In this document: piece after piece, positions 17,013-27,306 of the stretch
Numbering within the stretch: the first letter of the stretch is position 1
Layout of the letters: each line of letters begins with the position of its first letter
Source: Sporisorium sorghi
Lineage: Eukaryota; Basidiomycota; Ustilaginomycetes; Ustilaginales; Ustilaginaceae
DNA length: 64,000 bases
Reading direction: 5' to 3'
Assembly: GCA_023212695.1 (NCBI GenBank)
Contig: JALCCG010000066.1
Span: 26,688 to 90,687 of the forward strand
Program-made: the position numbers and the translations under genes
Notes under the pieces: generated by a model
The model's database searches: none
Told to the model about the DNA's origin: nothing
The model's input: the letters and a program-made list of their open reading frames with translations, nothing else

Positions 17013-20000
17013 CTACTCCCAAAACAACCTCCCCTCCTCCCCATCCCCCTTCTCCCGCAACCCCTCCACAACAGCAGCCAGCGAAACCACCCTCGTCTCT
17101 TTCAACACACTCTTCCAATCCCCCTTCTCCCCAACCTCAACCGCACACCGCCACCCAGCCACCTGGTCAATCCTAGCCTTAGCCGCCCTCCTGCCCTTTC
17201 CCTGCGCATAGCCCGGCTGCTTCAACTCCACGCTCTCGACGACGAGCGAGACGCCGTCGTGCGAGTTGCCCCAGGAGCGCGACTTGATGCCGCCGCGCTG
17301 GCAGCCTTTGTACGCGATGAGTTTGGGTGCGATGCGCAGGATGACGGAGAGGTCGCATGCGCTCCGCCCAGTAGCCTTGGGAGGTGGAGCAGTGGGGGAC
17401 GAGGGGGAGGGGGAGGGGGAGGGGGTGAGACCGGTCCAGGCGCGCGCGGCGCGGCCCGGCGGCACCCAGGCAGGTATACCCTCAGACTCGAGAGAGGGGC
17501 CCTCGACCCAGCCGGCGTGGACGCACATGGCGAGCACGTCCGAGTCGTCGGTGTACACGTCGGTGCCCCACAGCTTGCGGCGCTGCAGCGGGGTCAGGCG
17601 CCAGAATCGCCATGCTGAGTCTGCCCCCGCAGCACGCGGTGCGGGATGCTTCGCACCATCACCGGTTTGAACACTCTCGCCCTTCTCACCTTCCGCACGA
17701 TCCCTCCCAACCCGCTCGCCAAACAACACCCCCTCAGCAACCCTCTCCTCGATGCGCATCTCCAAACTCATCCGCGCATGCTCCTTCCCCCTCCACCCCA
17801 ACTTCCACCCACTTCCCCCATCCTCACCCAGCGCCCTCCTCCCCCTTTCTCCCTCAAAGAGCTCCTTGAGCACCTCGCCCACCTCGCAGCGCGCAAGGCA
17901 CTCGGCTTCCAGCCGTCTGTACGCGTCCCAATTCGGCCCTCCCGCGCCGCGGGTGAGCAGGTCGCCCGGGATACGCACCTCGAGCGTCGAGCCGACGTTG
18001 CGCGCGAGCAGCTCGGCGGGGAACAGCGGGTCGACGGTGGGGTCGTACATCCACGAGCCGAGGTGGCGGACTGGGCGGCCTTTGTCCATTCCGATCAGGT
18101 GGCGCGGGAGCGGGTCGATGGGGGCGGAGACGACGGGGAAGGTGGGGTCCGTCTTGAACGCCGCCTCGTCGCTTGGCCGAGCAGCGGGTTCGGCTGCAGC
18201 GTCGGAAGCGGCAGCAGCGGCGTCGTCGTCGTCGTTCGCAGCACCACCCTCCTCCTTCTCCTCTCCCAACACATCCAGCGGCAACCGCTCCGCCCGCCTA
18301 ATCGACTCGTCGCGCTCACACAGCTCCAAGTACAGCCATACAGGCTCGCTATCCACCCTCGGCCCCGCATTCGGATCGCGGATCACATGCGGCTGATGCT
18401 GCATCGCCTCCGCACCAGGCCCTATCCCGCCAAACATGGCCGGATGAATCGCCGGCGGCAGCGGCATCCCGGGCGGATACCCGATCGCCGCCGCAGCAGC
18501 GTGGAAATCAGCCATATTCGGCGGGCGACCGTACGCGGCCGCCTGCTGCTGCGCCGTAGCGATGAGCGCTTCCTCCAAGCTGGTGGGCGGGGGGCGGATG
18601 TGCGGTGGCAATTCGCCTAGTGCACCTGGGTGCATTCCAGCCGCCGCCGCCGCCGCAGCGGCATGAGCATGTGCCTGAGCCTGCGCTTGAGCTTGGGCTT
18701 GAAACTCGCGTTCCTTCTCGCGCTCCAACACAGCCATCTTCTCAGCCTGCTGCTTCTCGCGCCGACGTTCTCTACGCTCGCGCTCCTTCTCCTTCTCTCG
18801 CGCCTTTTCCTCCTCTCGCTCGCGTTCGAGCTCCCTCTCCCTCTCGCGCTGTCGTTCGCGCTCGAGCTCTTCGATGCGCAGCCGCTCTCGTTCGCGTTCG
18901 CGCTCCATCTCGCGCTCTCTTTCGCGCTCGAGCTCGAGTTCGCGTTCTCGCTGCTCCCTCTCCCGTTGACGCAGACGCTCGCGCTCGTGCTCGGCTTCGA
19001 ACTCGCGCTCTCGCTGCATCGCCATCTCGCGCTCGCGCAGGTCTCGATCCGTGGGTGGACCTCCGTACGGCGGCATGGACGGACCACGATGCGCTGGTCC
19101 GTCGCGGAACGGAACGCCACGCTCCGCACTCGGCGAAAGCGGGGCTCGTCGCGGCGGCACCGAGTCGAGCTTTGCTGAAGATTCGCGCACAGCGCCCATA
19201 GGCGGCGGGGGCCCAGAGCGCGGGTGTCGCTCCGGGTCAAAGTGGGGAGGCGGCAGAGGTCCAGCGCGTTCATCCGCACGACCAGCATAGCCACCTGGAC
19301 GAGACTGTGCCGGAACGGACGATTCGCGCGAGGCATTGGCACTGACACCGGGCTGCGAGCCGACAGGCTTGACTTTGTCCTTGCGTCGATCGCCGTCGCG
19401 GCTCTGTGTTGGGCTGGCAGGCGGGTAGGGGAGCGGAGGCGGAGGACCGCGGTCGTCGTACGCTCTGCCGCTGGCAGACTTGGACGACGGCGGGCCGAGG
19501 GGCCCAGAAGGAGGTCCTCGTGGTCCGTAGCGATCGTAGATGGGGTCGTCCATCATCATGGGTTCGCCGTGCATGCGACGGCCGTATCGATCGCCAGCCA
19601 TCATCTCGCGGTCGCGTTCGCGGTCGCGCTGCATGAGCTCGCGCTCGGACATGGGACCGTCGTAAGGGCCGTAGGAGAGGGGAGCACGCATGCGTTCGGG
19701 CGAGCGGACAGCGGGGGGCAACATACCGCCAGCGTGGCTTGCTGGAGGCATGGATCCAGCCCTTGGATCGTCGTAGGGGCCGCCTGCGCCAAGATAGGGT
19801 GCATGACGAGGAGAACTCTCGGGACCCATGGCAGCGAGGGGCACATCTGCGCTTGGCTCTCGAACGCGACCACTGACGGGACCGGAGCGGCTGGCGTGAC
19901 CGGGGACAGGGCTTCTGCGGATAGGCACAGAAGCGGCGTACGGGTCGCGGGGACTGCGAGAAGGCTCGCCGGGCACGCCAGGGGGTGGACCACCGACGGC

Positions 20001-20762
20001 GTACCGCATCTCGCCGCTGGGAGCGCGACCGTGCTGTGCAGGTGGCATGTCCGGGCCGCCACCAGGTCGTTGAGAAGCTCTCCATCGCATCTCGCGTTCG
20101 CGTTCTAGTTCGTATTCCCTCTCGCGCTCCCATTCGCGTTCTCTGTGGTAGGCTGAGGCCGCATCGTCCGAGTCGCTCCACTTGCGTCGAGGAGGCGCGG
20201 ACTGAGAAGATGGGCTTGTAGACGGGTGACCGTAGGGAGGAATGGGAGAGCGACGACCGGCGCCGCTGGGATGAGTTGGAGGAGGAGGCGCAGTGCGAGA
20301 AGAGGGACCACCAGGATAGACGGGCCCTGCACGGGCGCGATCTCTCTCGCGTTCTCTCTCCCATTGCTCTCGTTCGCGCTCTCGCTCTCGTTCCCATTCC
20401 CACTCGCGTTCGCGATCGTTGCGTGGTGCTCTGTCGCGTTCGCGTTCGCGTTCGTACATCATGTGTCTAGGATCCGACTCTGGAGCACCAGGAGGACCGA
20501 GAAGAGAGTTCATGTTCATGACATCGGATCGAGGCGAAGGAGCTGTAGCTGGAGGTGGTGGCCTCCAACGGTCTCGCGCTGGATCGTCGATCGAGGTGCG
20601 AGAAGGCGGTCTGAGGGGCGGCAGAGGGTGGTTGCCGGCTGAGCCACCACCAGCTCCACCTGCGGATGGCGATACAGGGTAGCTTCGTGATGAATGATAG
20701 GAAGAAGAAGCTCCCGGTGGAGATCGTTGTTGATGATGAGGAGGCGGCTGTGATGGTGGCAT
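17013..20762 (-). CDS. RXT3: Rxt3-domain protein, histone deacetylase complex subunit
   Basis: Subunit of the Rpd3L-type histone deacetylase corepressor in the nucleus, assigned by its C-terminal region. The start at MPPSQPPPHH (20762) is chosen because the frame upstream runs through a poly(A) tract and encodes phenylalanine strings. The 1249-residue protein is low-complexity for its first 780 residues, with Pro/Ser/Gly and two blocks of ER/RE repeats near 96-155 and 576-684, likely long charged helices. The conserved part begins near 796 (SEPVWLYLELCERDESIRRAERL) and includes HLGSWMYDPTVDPLFP, a run near 940 (LEVRIPGDLL), and LWGTDVYTDDSDVLAMCVHAGW near 1065-1088, the strongest Rxt3 signature. 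The last 150 residues (SWGNSHDGVSLVVESVELK) belong to the same domain. It is divergent from VPS25. Confidence 0.88.
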   Translation of the reverse strand: MPPSQPPPHHQQRSPPGASSSYHSSRSYPVSPSAGGAGGGSAGNHPLPPLRPPSRTSIDDPARDRWRPPPPATAPSPRSDVMNMNSLLGPPGAPESDPRHMMYERERERDRAPRNDREREWEWEREREREREQWERERERDRARAGPVYPGGPSSRTAPPPPTHPSGAGRRSPIPPYGHPSTSPSSQSAPPRRKWSDSDDAASAYHREREWEREREYELEREREMRWRASQRPGGGPDMPPAQHGRAPSGEMRYAVGGPPPGVPGEPSRSPRDPYAASVPIRRSPVPGHASRSGPVSGRVREPSADVPLAAMGPESSPRHAPYLGAGGPYDDPRAGSMPPASHAGGMLPPAVRSPERMRAPLSYGPYDGPMSERELMQRDRERDREMMAGDRYGRRMHGEPMMMDDPIYDRYGPRGPPSGPLGPPSSKSASGRAYDDRGPPPPLPYPPASPTQSRDGDRRKDKVKPVGSQPGVSANASRESSVPAQSRPGGYAGRADERAGPLPPPHFDPERHPRSGPPPPMGAVRESSAKLDSVPPRRAPLSPSAERGVPFRDGPAHRGPSMPPYGGPPTDRDLREREMAMQREREFEAEHERERLRQREREQRERELELEREREREMERERERERLRIEELERERQRERERELEREREEEKAREKEKERERRERRREKQQAEKMAVLEREKEREFQAQAQAQAQAHAHAAAAAAAAGMHPGALGELPPHIRPPPTSLEEALIATAQQQAAAYGRPPNMADFHAAAAAIGYPPGMPLPPAIHPAMFGGIGPGAEAMQHQPHVIRDPNAGPRVDSEPVWLYLELCERDESIRRAERLPLDVLGEEKEEGGAANDDDDAAAAASDAAAEPAARPSDEAAFKTDPTFPVVSAPIDPLPRHLIGMDKGRPVRHLGSWMYDPTVDPLFPAELLARNVGSTLEVRIPGDLLTRGAGGPNWDAYRRLEAECLARCEVGEVLKELFEGERGRRALGEDGGSGWKLGWRGKEHARMSLEMRIEERVAEGVLFGERVGRDRAEGEKGESVQTGDGAKHPAPRAAGADSAWRFWRLTPLQRRKLWGTDVYTDDSDVLAMCVHAGWVEGPSLESEGIPAWVPPGRAARAWTGLTPSPSPSPSSPTAPPPKATGRSACDLSVILRIAPKLIAYKGCQRGGIKSRSWGNSHDGVSLVVESVELKQPGYAQGKGRRAAKARIDQVAGWRCAVEVGEKGDWKSVLKETRVVSLAAVVEGLREKGDGEEGRLFWE
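18710..19040. repeat. ER/RE-encoding hexamer-like repeat block in RXT3
   Basis: About 330 bp of degenerate CGCTCG/CTCTCG-type units encoding alternating Glu-Arg. A second, shorter block lies at about 20300-20475. They make long open antisense frames that are not genes. Confidence 0.8.
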
Positions 20763-21777
20763 TGTCGCAAAGGTGTTTTGATCCGGGTGAGTGCCTAGAA
20801 GTTCGAGTCCGTAACGAGCAAGGTTTCGTCCAGCTGAGGTGAAGAGCTCTTTGCAAGTTGCGATAAAGTCAAGCCTGCTCCACTCTCGATGATTGTCGGA
20901 AAGTGGATGGGCGATGTGAAGATGGTGATGGTTGATCGCCAAGAGACGAGAGTGTGGAGATGATCCGTCAAAGAAGAAGAAGAAGAAGAAAAAAAAAAAG
21001 AAAAAAGAAAAAAGAAAAAGAAAAAAAAAAAAAAAAAAAAAAAGGGGGGCCGATTGAAGCGCGCCATTCTGTTGATTTTCGCCGGCTTGGAGCAGAGAGA
21101 CAGAGCGCAAACGCCCAAGCCGGTTTACAATTTTGAGTTTGAGTTGAGCGGCCCTTCCGTCGCGGCGCGGCGATGGACAAGACTGCTGCACTGCATGAAA
21201 ATGGAGTTCGACAAACGCGTCCCTTTTGGATGGGTCGAAAAAGCACAGAGAAGCAATGATTGGCTGATCTTCCTTTTCCCACCTGAAAAAATAAAAAAAA
21301 ATAAAAATAAAAATAAAGAACGCAGCTGCAAGGCTTCCTTGGCCGAGCCAGAGCCAGAGTCAGACAGCCCGCGTGACTGCATCCCAACCAAACGCAAAGA
21401 AAGCTCTCTCTCTCTCTTTTGCTTCGGTGCCTGTAGCGTCAAATATGTGATTGCAGAGAGTAGATGATGGTCTTGAATGTAGCCTTGCCTTGGGTCTGTC
21501 GACCGCGCCGAGCGAAAACGGCGTGTACAGCGAAATGAAGCCAAGAGCCACCGGACCGAGGGTTGTTTGCTTTGGTGGGAGTGAGAGACGACGCTGCAGA
21601 TGAAGCAAGAAGCGAACAGCGCTCAGGCCAGGCCAGCTTTGCCGATCGGACCAGAAGTGCCGATTGGACCCTTTTTCACTCGACTCCCGACGAAGCCTTC
21701 TTCCTCTTCCTCTCTCTATCATCACAGCTTCTGATCACCAGCAACTTATCTGCACGTCGGAGGAACCCCGCCAAAGG
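20763..21777. other. Divergent promoter region of RXT3 and VPS25
   Basis: One kilobase with no gene. It has an A-rich tract at 20970-21043 ending in 23 consecutive A, and an AAATAAAAATAAA-type stretch near 21287-21320. Frames through these give artefactual poly-Phe or poly-Lys ORFs. Confidence 0.6.
20970..21043. repeat. A-rich tract ending in A23
   Basis: Starts as AAG repeats, passes through interrupted A runs and ends in 23 uninterrupted A, followed by G6. It lies 210-280 bp upstream of the RXT3 start. Confidence 0.95.
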
Positions 21778-22489
21778 ATGGCAGCGACACAGTCAGCCAT
21801 CGGATCCACTTCCGATCCACAGAGCTTCCGCTTCCCGCCAATTCACGCCTTTCCGCCGTTCTACACGCTCCAGCACAATCCGGTCTCGCGCGCACAGCAG
21901 CTCTCGCAATGGCGCTCACTCATTTTGGACTACTGTCGACACCATCGTATATTCAGCCTATCCCCGCTGCCGTCTTCTGAAGTTGGAGACGCGGGGGATC
22001 CGCACAGGATGCTGTTCGCGAATCGGTCAATACAGCGCGCGCTGTCGCCCGAGTCGATACGCCAGATTCTAGCCAACTTGGTGGAGCATAAACAGGCGGC
22101 GTGGGAGGAGCAGCTTGCGCCAGCAGCAAAGCCGAGAACAGCGGGAAGTGGTAATGATGCGAAAGTGTTCGTGTACTGGAAGACACCTGTTCAGTGGGCC
22201 GATGCGATTTATGACTGGGTCATGGCGACCGGCCAGAACAAAAGCATCATGACGCTCTTCGAGTTGAGTCAGGGCGAGCTGGTGCACGGTCAAGGTATGT
22301 TTCGTCTCGAATTGGACACGGAAAGAGAGCAGCGCCACTGACGTTTGGGTTTGCGATTTCGATACAGACTTCTACGAGCTGCCGACGCCCATGCTGAGAC
22401 AGGCGCTGAAGCATCTGAGCACGCAGGGCAAGGCACAGATCTTTGCCGGCTCAGAAGCGGACGACGGCGAAGGTGTCAAGTTTGTCTGA
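21778..22489 (+). CDS. VPS25: ESCRT-II subunit Vps25 (two exons)
   Basis: ESCRT-II component that sorts ubiquitinated membrane proteins into multivesicular bodies. Exon 1 is 21778-22294 and exon 2 is 22368-22489, joined across a 73-bp intron with GTATGT donor, a CTGAC branch-like site at 22337 and a CAG acceptor. The join restores GELVHGQ-DFYELP, the conserved Vps25 sequence, and gives 212 residues, close to the family's usual length. Conserved N-terminal features are FPPFYTLQHNPVSRAQQLSQW and LILDYC; the middle has KVFVYWKTPVQWADAIYDWV (first winged helix) and the second winged helix ends LRQALKHLSTQGKAQIF. It is divergent from RXT3 and convergent with FUR1. Splice sites were placed by eye but fit frame and family. 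Confidence 0.95.
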
Positions 22490-22662
22490 TCATCCAACAT
22501 ATGAAAAGATACCCGCCGTACGGCAGCAGGACATTCAACACCGGACCAGTCTGTGCGAAGCATCCGTCGAGCGAGCAAGCATTGAACAGCATAGATAATA
22601 TATTGGGATATAGAGCGCGACATAAAGATTCCAGATTCCAGTTCGAGAGGTCGCCTTTGACA

Positions 22663-23370
22663 TCAACCGCTGTAGTATCGGTCGCCGTAATCGCCCAAGC
22701 CGGGAATGATGTAACTCTTCTCGTCCAGCCGGTCGTCCACCCATGCTGAGATGACCTTGACCTGGGGGAACTTTGCATACATGTTGCCCAATCCCTCGGG
22801 GCTCGCGATCAAGTTCAAAAACAGGATGCGCTCCGCCTTGACCCCGTGCTCAATGAGCACTTCGACGGCCTTGATCGCACTACCGCCCGTTGCGAGCATC
22901 GGATCCAACAACAGCACCCACCGCTCCGCAATGTCCTCGGGTAGCTTGGCGTAGAACAGTTTGGGCTTGGCCGTCTCTTCGTCGCGCTGGATGAGGATCT
23001 TGCCGATGCGCACGCTGCGGCAGCACTCGCGCAGGCCCGCTTCCATCGCTTCGCCCGCGCGGAGGATGGATACGCCGCAGATTCGGCCTTGGAATGAGAC
23101 GCCCGCGTACTCAAAGCCTGTGGGTGTCATGACGGTCGAGGGAACGGTGGGCAGGTGGTTGAGACCCTCTTCGACGAGCAGGCGGATGATCCGGTCCGAG
23201 TAGAAGATAAAGTCAGAGCGGGGTGTAGAGGCGTCCCGAATGATCGTGAGGAGCGCATCTAGTTGCGCGGTCTGCGGCAGGCGCGAGGCATTGGGAGGCA
23301 AGACCGGCGACGTCTGCGCCTGCCCGCCCGCTCCGTTTTGCGTGGAGGAGGTCGTTGCGGTTGAGGTCAT
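22663..23370 (-). CDS. FUR1: Uracil phosphoribosyltransferase Fur1
   Basis: Cytosolic pyrimidine salvage enzyme converting uracil and PRPP to UMP; it is also the step that activates 5-fluorouracil. The product is 235 residues if started at MTSTATTSSTQN (23370); an in-frame ATG at 23514 would add 48 residues of unlike composition, so the shorter form is preferred. Conserved parts are LLVEEGLNHLPT, SILRAGEAMEAGLRECCRSVRIGKILIQRDEET, the PRPP-binding loop LLDPMLATGGSA near residue 158, and the C-terminal DDRLDEKSYIIPGLGDYGDRYYSG, the uracil-binding end. All appear intact. Confidence 0.97.
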   Translation of the reverse strand: MTSTATTSSTQNGAGGQAQTSPVLPPNASRLPQTAQLDALLTIIRDASTPRSDFIFYSDRIIRLLVEEGLNHLPTVPSTVMTPTGFEYAGVSFQGRICGVSILRAGEAMEAGLRECCRSVRIGKILIQRDEETAKPKLFYAKLPEDIAERWVLLLDPMLATGGSAIKAVEVLIEHGVKAERILFLNLIASPEGLGNMYAKFPQVKVISAWVDDRLDEKSYIIPGLGDYGDRYYSG

Positions 23371-23895
23371 GGTGGTGTTACAGTCGATTGTTTTGGTGAG
23401 GATGTACGATCGTAGATGTAGGGTTTCCTGGAGGTTGTGATCAAGAGCGCTCTCTGAGGTTCCGGTGGGGCTGTACGAGGTGTCGGTGGTACGATGAGGG
23501 AGCACAAGAAGCATTTCTTGTGTCTCGACTTTTTAACGCTTTTCTACCGAGAAAAACTCAAAAAAACTCAGAAACCGTGCGCGAGCCAAGTTCCAAACTC
23601 AAAGAGAATCGGCCACTCGGATCCTCGGAACAGCTCTTTTTGGGGTTGACAGCTGCACAACACCCGCAGCGACAGCACACCATCACCGACAGCAACCAGA
23701 GATAAGCACAGCGGGCCTTCACTAACCGGCGAACCTAATCAACAACATCAACACACACTGTCCCACACGATGCGAATGCAACGCGAACGGCTGCAACGCA
23801 TCACTTCCCGTCGTTCTCTCATGAAACTGCGACTGCTGCCCTGATGTTGCCGAGTGAAATGATAAGTTATGCTAACTGCGGCAAGTCACACTCCT
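23371..23895. other. Intergenic region between FUR1 and the LRR gene
   Basis: Promoter side of FUR1 and 3' flank of the LRR-protein gene. No gene or clear element recognised. Confidence 0.45.
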
Positions 23896-26800
23896 TCAAA
23901 CCAGAAAGTCGAGACAGCCGCGACTGCATCCTCGCCACAGGATCGGAAGCAGGTCTTTGTTCTCGAACCCTCCCATGGCTCCGAGCAGACTCGGCTGCGA
24001 CGACGATGCTGTTGCAGCTCCATCCGCTGCTCCCTCTGCAGCTGCTGCTGAAGCAGGCCAAGTGCCGAGATCCTCCTCGAGCTCGACCTGCGCTTCTCCC
24101 AGCTTGGCCACACGGATTCCGCCAATGTGCGAGATCCACTCGAGCCGCGTCTCGCCCGCCTGGCTGAATACGGGCGCCTGTCGATGCTCCTGCTCGCTCA
24201 GAGGCCAGTCTCGCTCCGGTGCTTCTTCTGCATTCGGTCCGAAAGACGTGCTTCGATGCAGTCCCGAAGCCGAGAGCGCAGACGAGCTGGAAAAGCCACG
24301 TACAAAGTTGGTGCTCACTGGTCTTGCCATACCACGCTCTGCTCCCAGCGCTGGCCGCGAAGAAGACCATGAACGACCGCCCAGCCCCGACGTTGTCAAG
24401 TTTCTCTGAGAGTGCGGTGCAAACCTAACGTGCTGACCCGCAAACCCGCCACCACCAACACCGACCTGTGATTCAGGCCGCGACGGCATCGAAGACGTAG
24501 ACACCGAGCCAAAGCCAGCCACCGTACCCACTGAAGACGACGCTGAAGACGACAAGGGTGACGCGGGGGCTGCGCCGCTGTCGGAGCTCGCGGCTGTCGA
24601 TGATGCCCTCTCCATGTCAACCGACCCTGTCTCGGCCTTGCCGCCTCCCAATGTGGTGCCGAGGCTCGACACGCTGCTGGTGGATCCAAACCCACGCTTG
24701 CCCCGGTGCAGCGCAATGTCGCCGGTGCGCTTGACGCCCTGAGACGACTGCGACTCGCGCAGTCTCTCTTCGCAGTGCTTTGGGTTGGGGCAGCGCGAGA
24801 ACCACGGGTTGCAGCATGCATCATCGCCGCGGTCCAGCGATCCCGGCACGTCGACGCCGCCAAACACGTCGTAAGACTCGTCTTGTTCATCGCGCGATGC
24901 TGCGACAGGGCCCTTCGTTGCTTGTGCAATGTCGGCGCTGGCATTGACCTCAGCGGTGGGGAAGGCATCCACAGCAGATTGGGTGCGCGCCCAACCGTTC
25001 CTCTTGGCAGCCGCGGCAGAATTGCTGCGCATCCTGGCTCTTGTGCCCCAATCCTGCGTGGCACTGCGACGGGCCGCTTCGAGCATTGGTACAAGTCCAT
25101 GGCCCAGCTCTCCGACCAAGCTCTGCAGCGTACCATTCTCGTACGCCTCGAGCAAAGTAGGCACCCTTTTGCTGAACTTGCTGTCTTCGGGTCCACCGTT
25201 GGAGCTGAAGCTTTTAGTGCGCGAGGCGTTGGAGCCGAACGACGTGGTGCGATTGCGTAGCTGCGCTTCAAAGAGCGGAGTCCCCGTGCGCGAGTTGCTG
25301 CGGCTGGTGTTGCTACTTCGTCGACGCAGAGGACCGCCCGAAGTGTGTACGATGGGAGACAGGAAGGGCGATGCGATGCCCTGCGCCTCGGCTTCAGCTA
25401 CATCGTAGGGGCTCAAGAGCTTACGAATGCAGAGCTCTTGCAAGCTGGGAACACCCGAGACATTTTTGCTGCCGAGCACACGAGATCGACCAGCCACTTT
25501 GCCGCGGGTGGAAGCGCCTTGCTCTGTGGAAGGCGTCATGTCGAACAGGTCGGCGGTGTCTTCGTCTTCAAAAGCAGCTTCGAGGATGCGCTGACGTTGT
25601 CGCTCCTGCTCATCTTCTGCGTTTGGTGCAGCTTCTGACGGCGCAGGCGGCTCAGCCGCATTGACGGTGTTGTCTCCTGCATCAGTGGTGTTGGCAGTGG
25701 TTTCGCCATCGTCGCTGCTGCCGTCAGCGTCCTGATCCTGCTCGCTAATGGAAGCGAAGCTGCCGCCTCGAAGCTGATCGATGCCTCTGGCCAGGAAGCC
25801 TTCCACCTGCAGATCCGAACGAGTGCGGTCGAACTGCCTCGGATTACGAGCGGAGCTGGGCGCAGGAGCACGAATGAGAGGCGGAGGCTGCTGCGATACG
25901 GGGATGGAAGCGACACCGTCGGCTCCAATGTCGTGCTCGTTCCGGACAGGCGTAGTGGAAGAGGCGTCGTCGGCCTCGTCAATGTCATCGAGTTCTGCGA
26001 GCTTGTTGAGCGAGTGTTGCTGGCGAATACGAGCTGCACGGTGGCACAAGAGAGGTCGAACGGTGAGCACGCCCGTCTTGGGTGGTTTGACAAAATACGG
26101 ATTGGGGAACCAGGTGAACACCTCGAGCTTGAGACGGAGGATCTCGGCAGGGAGATACTGTAGCTCGTTGTGGGAGATGTGCAGCTCCGAGAGGTTGTGT
26201 AAATCGCCAATAGCGGGCGGAAGGAGCTTGAGCTTGTTGGAACGAAGCGAGAGGACGCGAAGGTTTTGGAGTTGGAAGAGGGCGCTGGGCAGGCGAGTGA
26301 GAGCGTTGGAGCTGAGGAAGATGCTGAGCGTGGCCTGACGGTCGCGATGGTCGCGGTAGGAGCCTGCGGAACGCGAGCTGAGCGTGCTCATGGCACTTTG
26401 AGTGCGAGCGAAGGACTGAGCTCGGTTCAGACTGGGCTGGAAGGCCGACTGGCTGCGTGACAAGGTGCGCTTGACCGAAGCATTGTTGGGTCGCGAAGAA
26501 GCCGAGTCGTTGTGGATGTTGGCACTGAAGGGAGCGAGGTAGGATTCGTGACGGACGAGACCACCTGACTTGGATTGGAGCAAGCTTTGAGGTTCGGGAG
26601 AAGCTCGTCCTTCCGAGTCGTCGTCGCGGTCGTATCGAGGAGGAGGGAGGGCCACAAAGCGGGAAAGATCTGCGATGGTGGGGAGAATGTCGGTGATATT
26701 CTTGTCGCTGAGATCGATCATGCCTTGCTTTGAGCCCTGTTTGGGGTTGAGCATGACTTCGTCGACGACCTTGCTCCAGTACTTTGCGATGCGCGACCAT

Positions 26801-27306
26801 CTGTAAGCTTGCTGCTGAGCCTCGTCTTCGGCGTGTTGCTTGTGCGGTGCTTCGCTCGAAGTTGTAGCTACCATCTCGTTGGAAGTGGCAGGAGAGGAGC
26901 CAGACGTGGAAGGCGAGATAGCAGGGTTTGCTGGTTGAGGCGTCAGATTCGATGATGCGGAATGCTGCCTGGCTCTGCGAGTGGCGGCAAGGAAAGGGTC
27001 GAAGCCAGTCTCGGGATGGAGCTCCTCGCTGTGGTCCGAAAGGAAACCGTCATCGGAAGAGTCGGCATCGTCGTCGTGGTGGTTGTCGCCCTTCGATTGC
27101 GATGCGGGGTGCTTTCCAGGTGTTGACGACGATGAAGTGGCGATATGAGAAGAGGAGAGGGAAGGCGAGCTGAGATGGAGTTGCTTCCACGCTTCGGAGA
27201 GCACGATGGGCGAACGTGACTGCGCTGGCGTCGAAGCCGAGTCAGGCTTGGAGCTGGAGCTGGAGCTGGCCATTGGGCTGACGGGCTCCATTGTGGCTGT
27301 GTCCAT
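23896..27306 (-). CDS. Leucine-rich-repeat protein, fungal, function unknown
   Basis: A 1136-residue protein if started at MDTATMEPV (27306); an in-frame ATG at 27414 would add 36 residues. The N-terminal 200 residues are Ser/Pro/His-rich. Residues 345-405 hold typical short LRRs (LRVLSLRSNKLKLLPPAIGD, LSELHISHNELQYLPAEIL), followed by a conserved cap-like segment FPNPYFVKPPKTGVLTVRPLLCHRAARIR. Other ordered islands are SLQELCIRKLLSPYDVAEAE near 650, a cysteine cluster CCNPWFSRCPNPKHCEE near 830, and RLEWISHIGGIRVAKLGEAQVELEE close to the end. It might be a scaffold or signalling adaptor; the LRR type resembles Ras-suppressor or RAM-pathway proteins, but no ortholog is named. It is divergent from HSK3 across 447 bp. 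Confidence 0.85.
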   Translation of the reverse strand: MDTATMEPVSPMASSSSSSKPDSASTPAQSRSPIVLSEAWKQLHLSSPSLSSSHIATSSSSTPGKHPASQSKGDNHHDDDADSSDDGFLSDHSEELHPETGFDPFLAATRRARQHSASSNLTPQPANPAISPSTSGSSPATSNEMVATTSSEAPHKQHAEDEAQQQAYRWSRIAKYWSKVVDEVMLNPKQGSKQGMIDLSDKNITDILPTIADLSRFVALPPPRYDRDDDSEGRASPEPQSLLQSKSGGLVRHESYLAPFSANIHNDSASSRPNNASVKRTLSRSQSAFQPSLNRAQSFARTQSAMSTLSSRSAGSYRDHRDRQATLSIFLSSNALTRLPSALFQLQNLRVLSLRSNKLKLLPPAIGDLHNLSELHISHNELQYLPAEILRLKLEVFTWFPNPYFVKPPKTGVLTVRPLLCHRAARIRQQHSLNKLAELDDIDEADDASSTTPVRNEHDIGADGVASIPVSQQPPPLIRAPAPSSARNPRQFDRTRSDLQVEGFLARGIDQLRGGSFASISEQDQDADGSSDDGETTANTTDAGDNTVNAAEPPAPSEAAPNAEDEQERQRQRILEAAFEDEDTADLFDMTPSTEQGASTRGKVAGRSRVLGSKNVSGVPSLQELCIRKLLSPYDVAEAEAQGIASPFLSPIVHTSGGPLRRRSSNTSRSNSRTGTPLFEAQLRNRTTSFGSNASRTKSFSSNGGPEDSKFSKRVPTLLEAYENGTLQSLVGELGHGLVPMLEAARRSATQDWGTRARMRSNSAAAAKRNGWARTQSAVDAFPTAEVNASADIAQATKGPVAASRDEQDESYDVFGGVDVPGSLDRGDDACCNPWFSRCPNPKHCEERLRESQSSQGVKRTGDIALHRGKRGFGSTSSVSSLGTTLGGGKAETGSVDMERASSTAASSDSGAAPASPLSSSASSSVGTVAGFGSVSTSSMPSRPESQVGVGGGGFAGQHVRFAPHSQRNLTTSGLGGRSWSSSRPALGAERGMARPVSTNFVRGFSSSSALSASGLHRSTSFGPNAEEAPERDWPLSEQEHRQAPVFSQAGETRLEWISHIGGIRVAKLGEAQVELEEDLGTWPASAAAAEGAADGAATASSSQPSLLGAMGGFENKDLLPILWRGCSRGCLDFLV

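Noticed and set aside
20763..21191. N-terminal extension of the RXT3 frame
   Set aside because: Encodes phenylalanine strings from the A tract; treated as promoter and leader.
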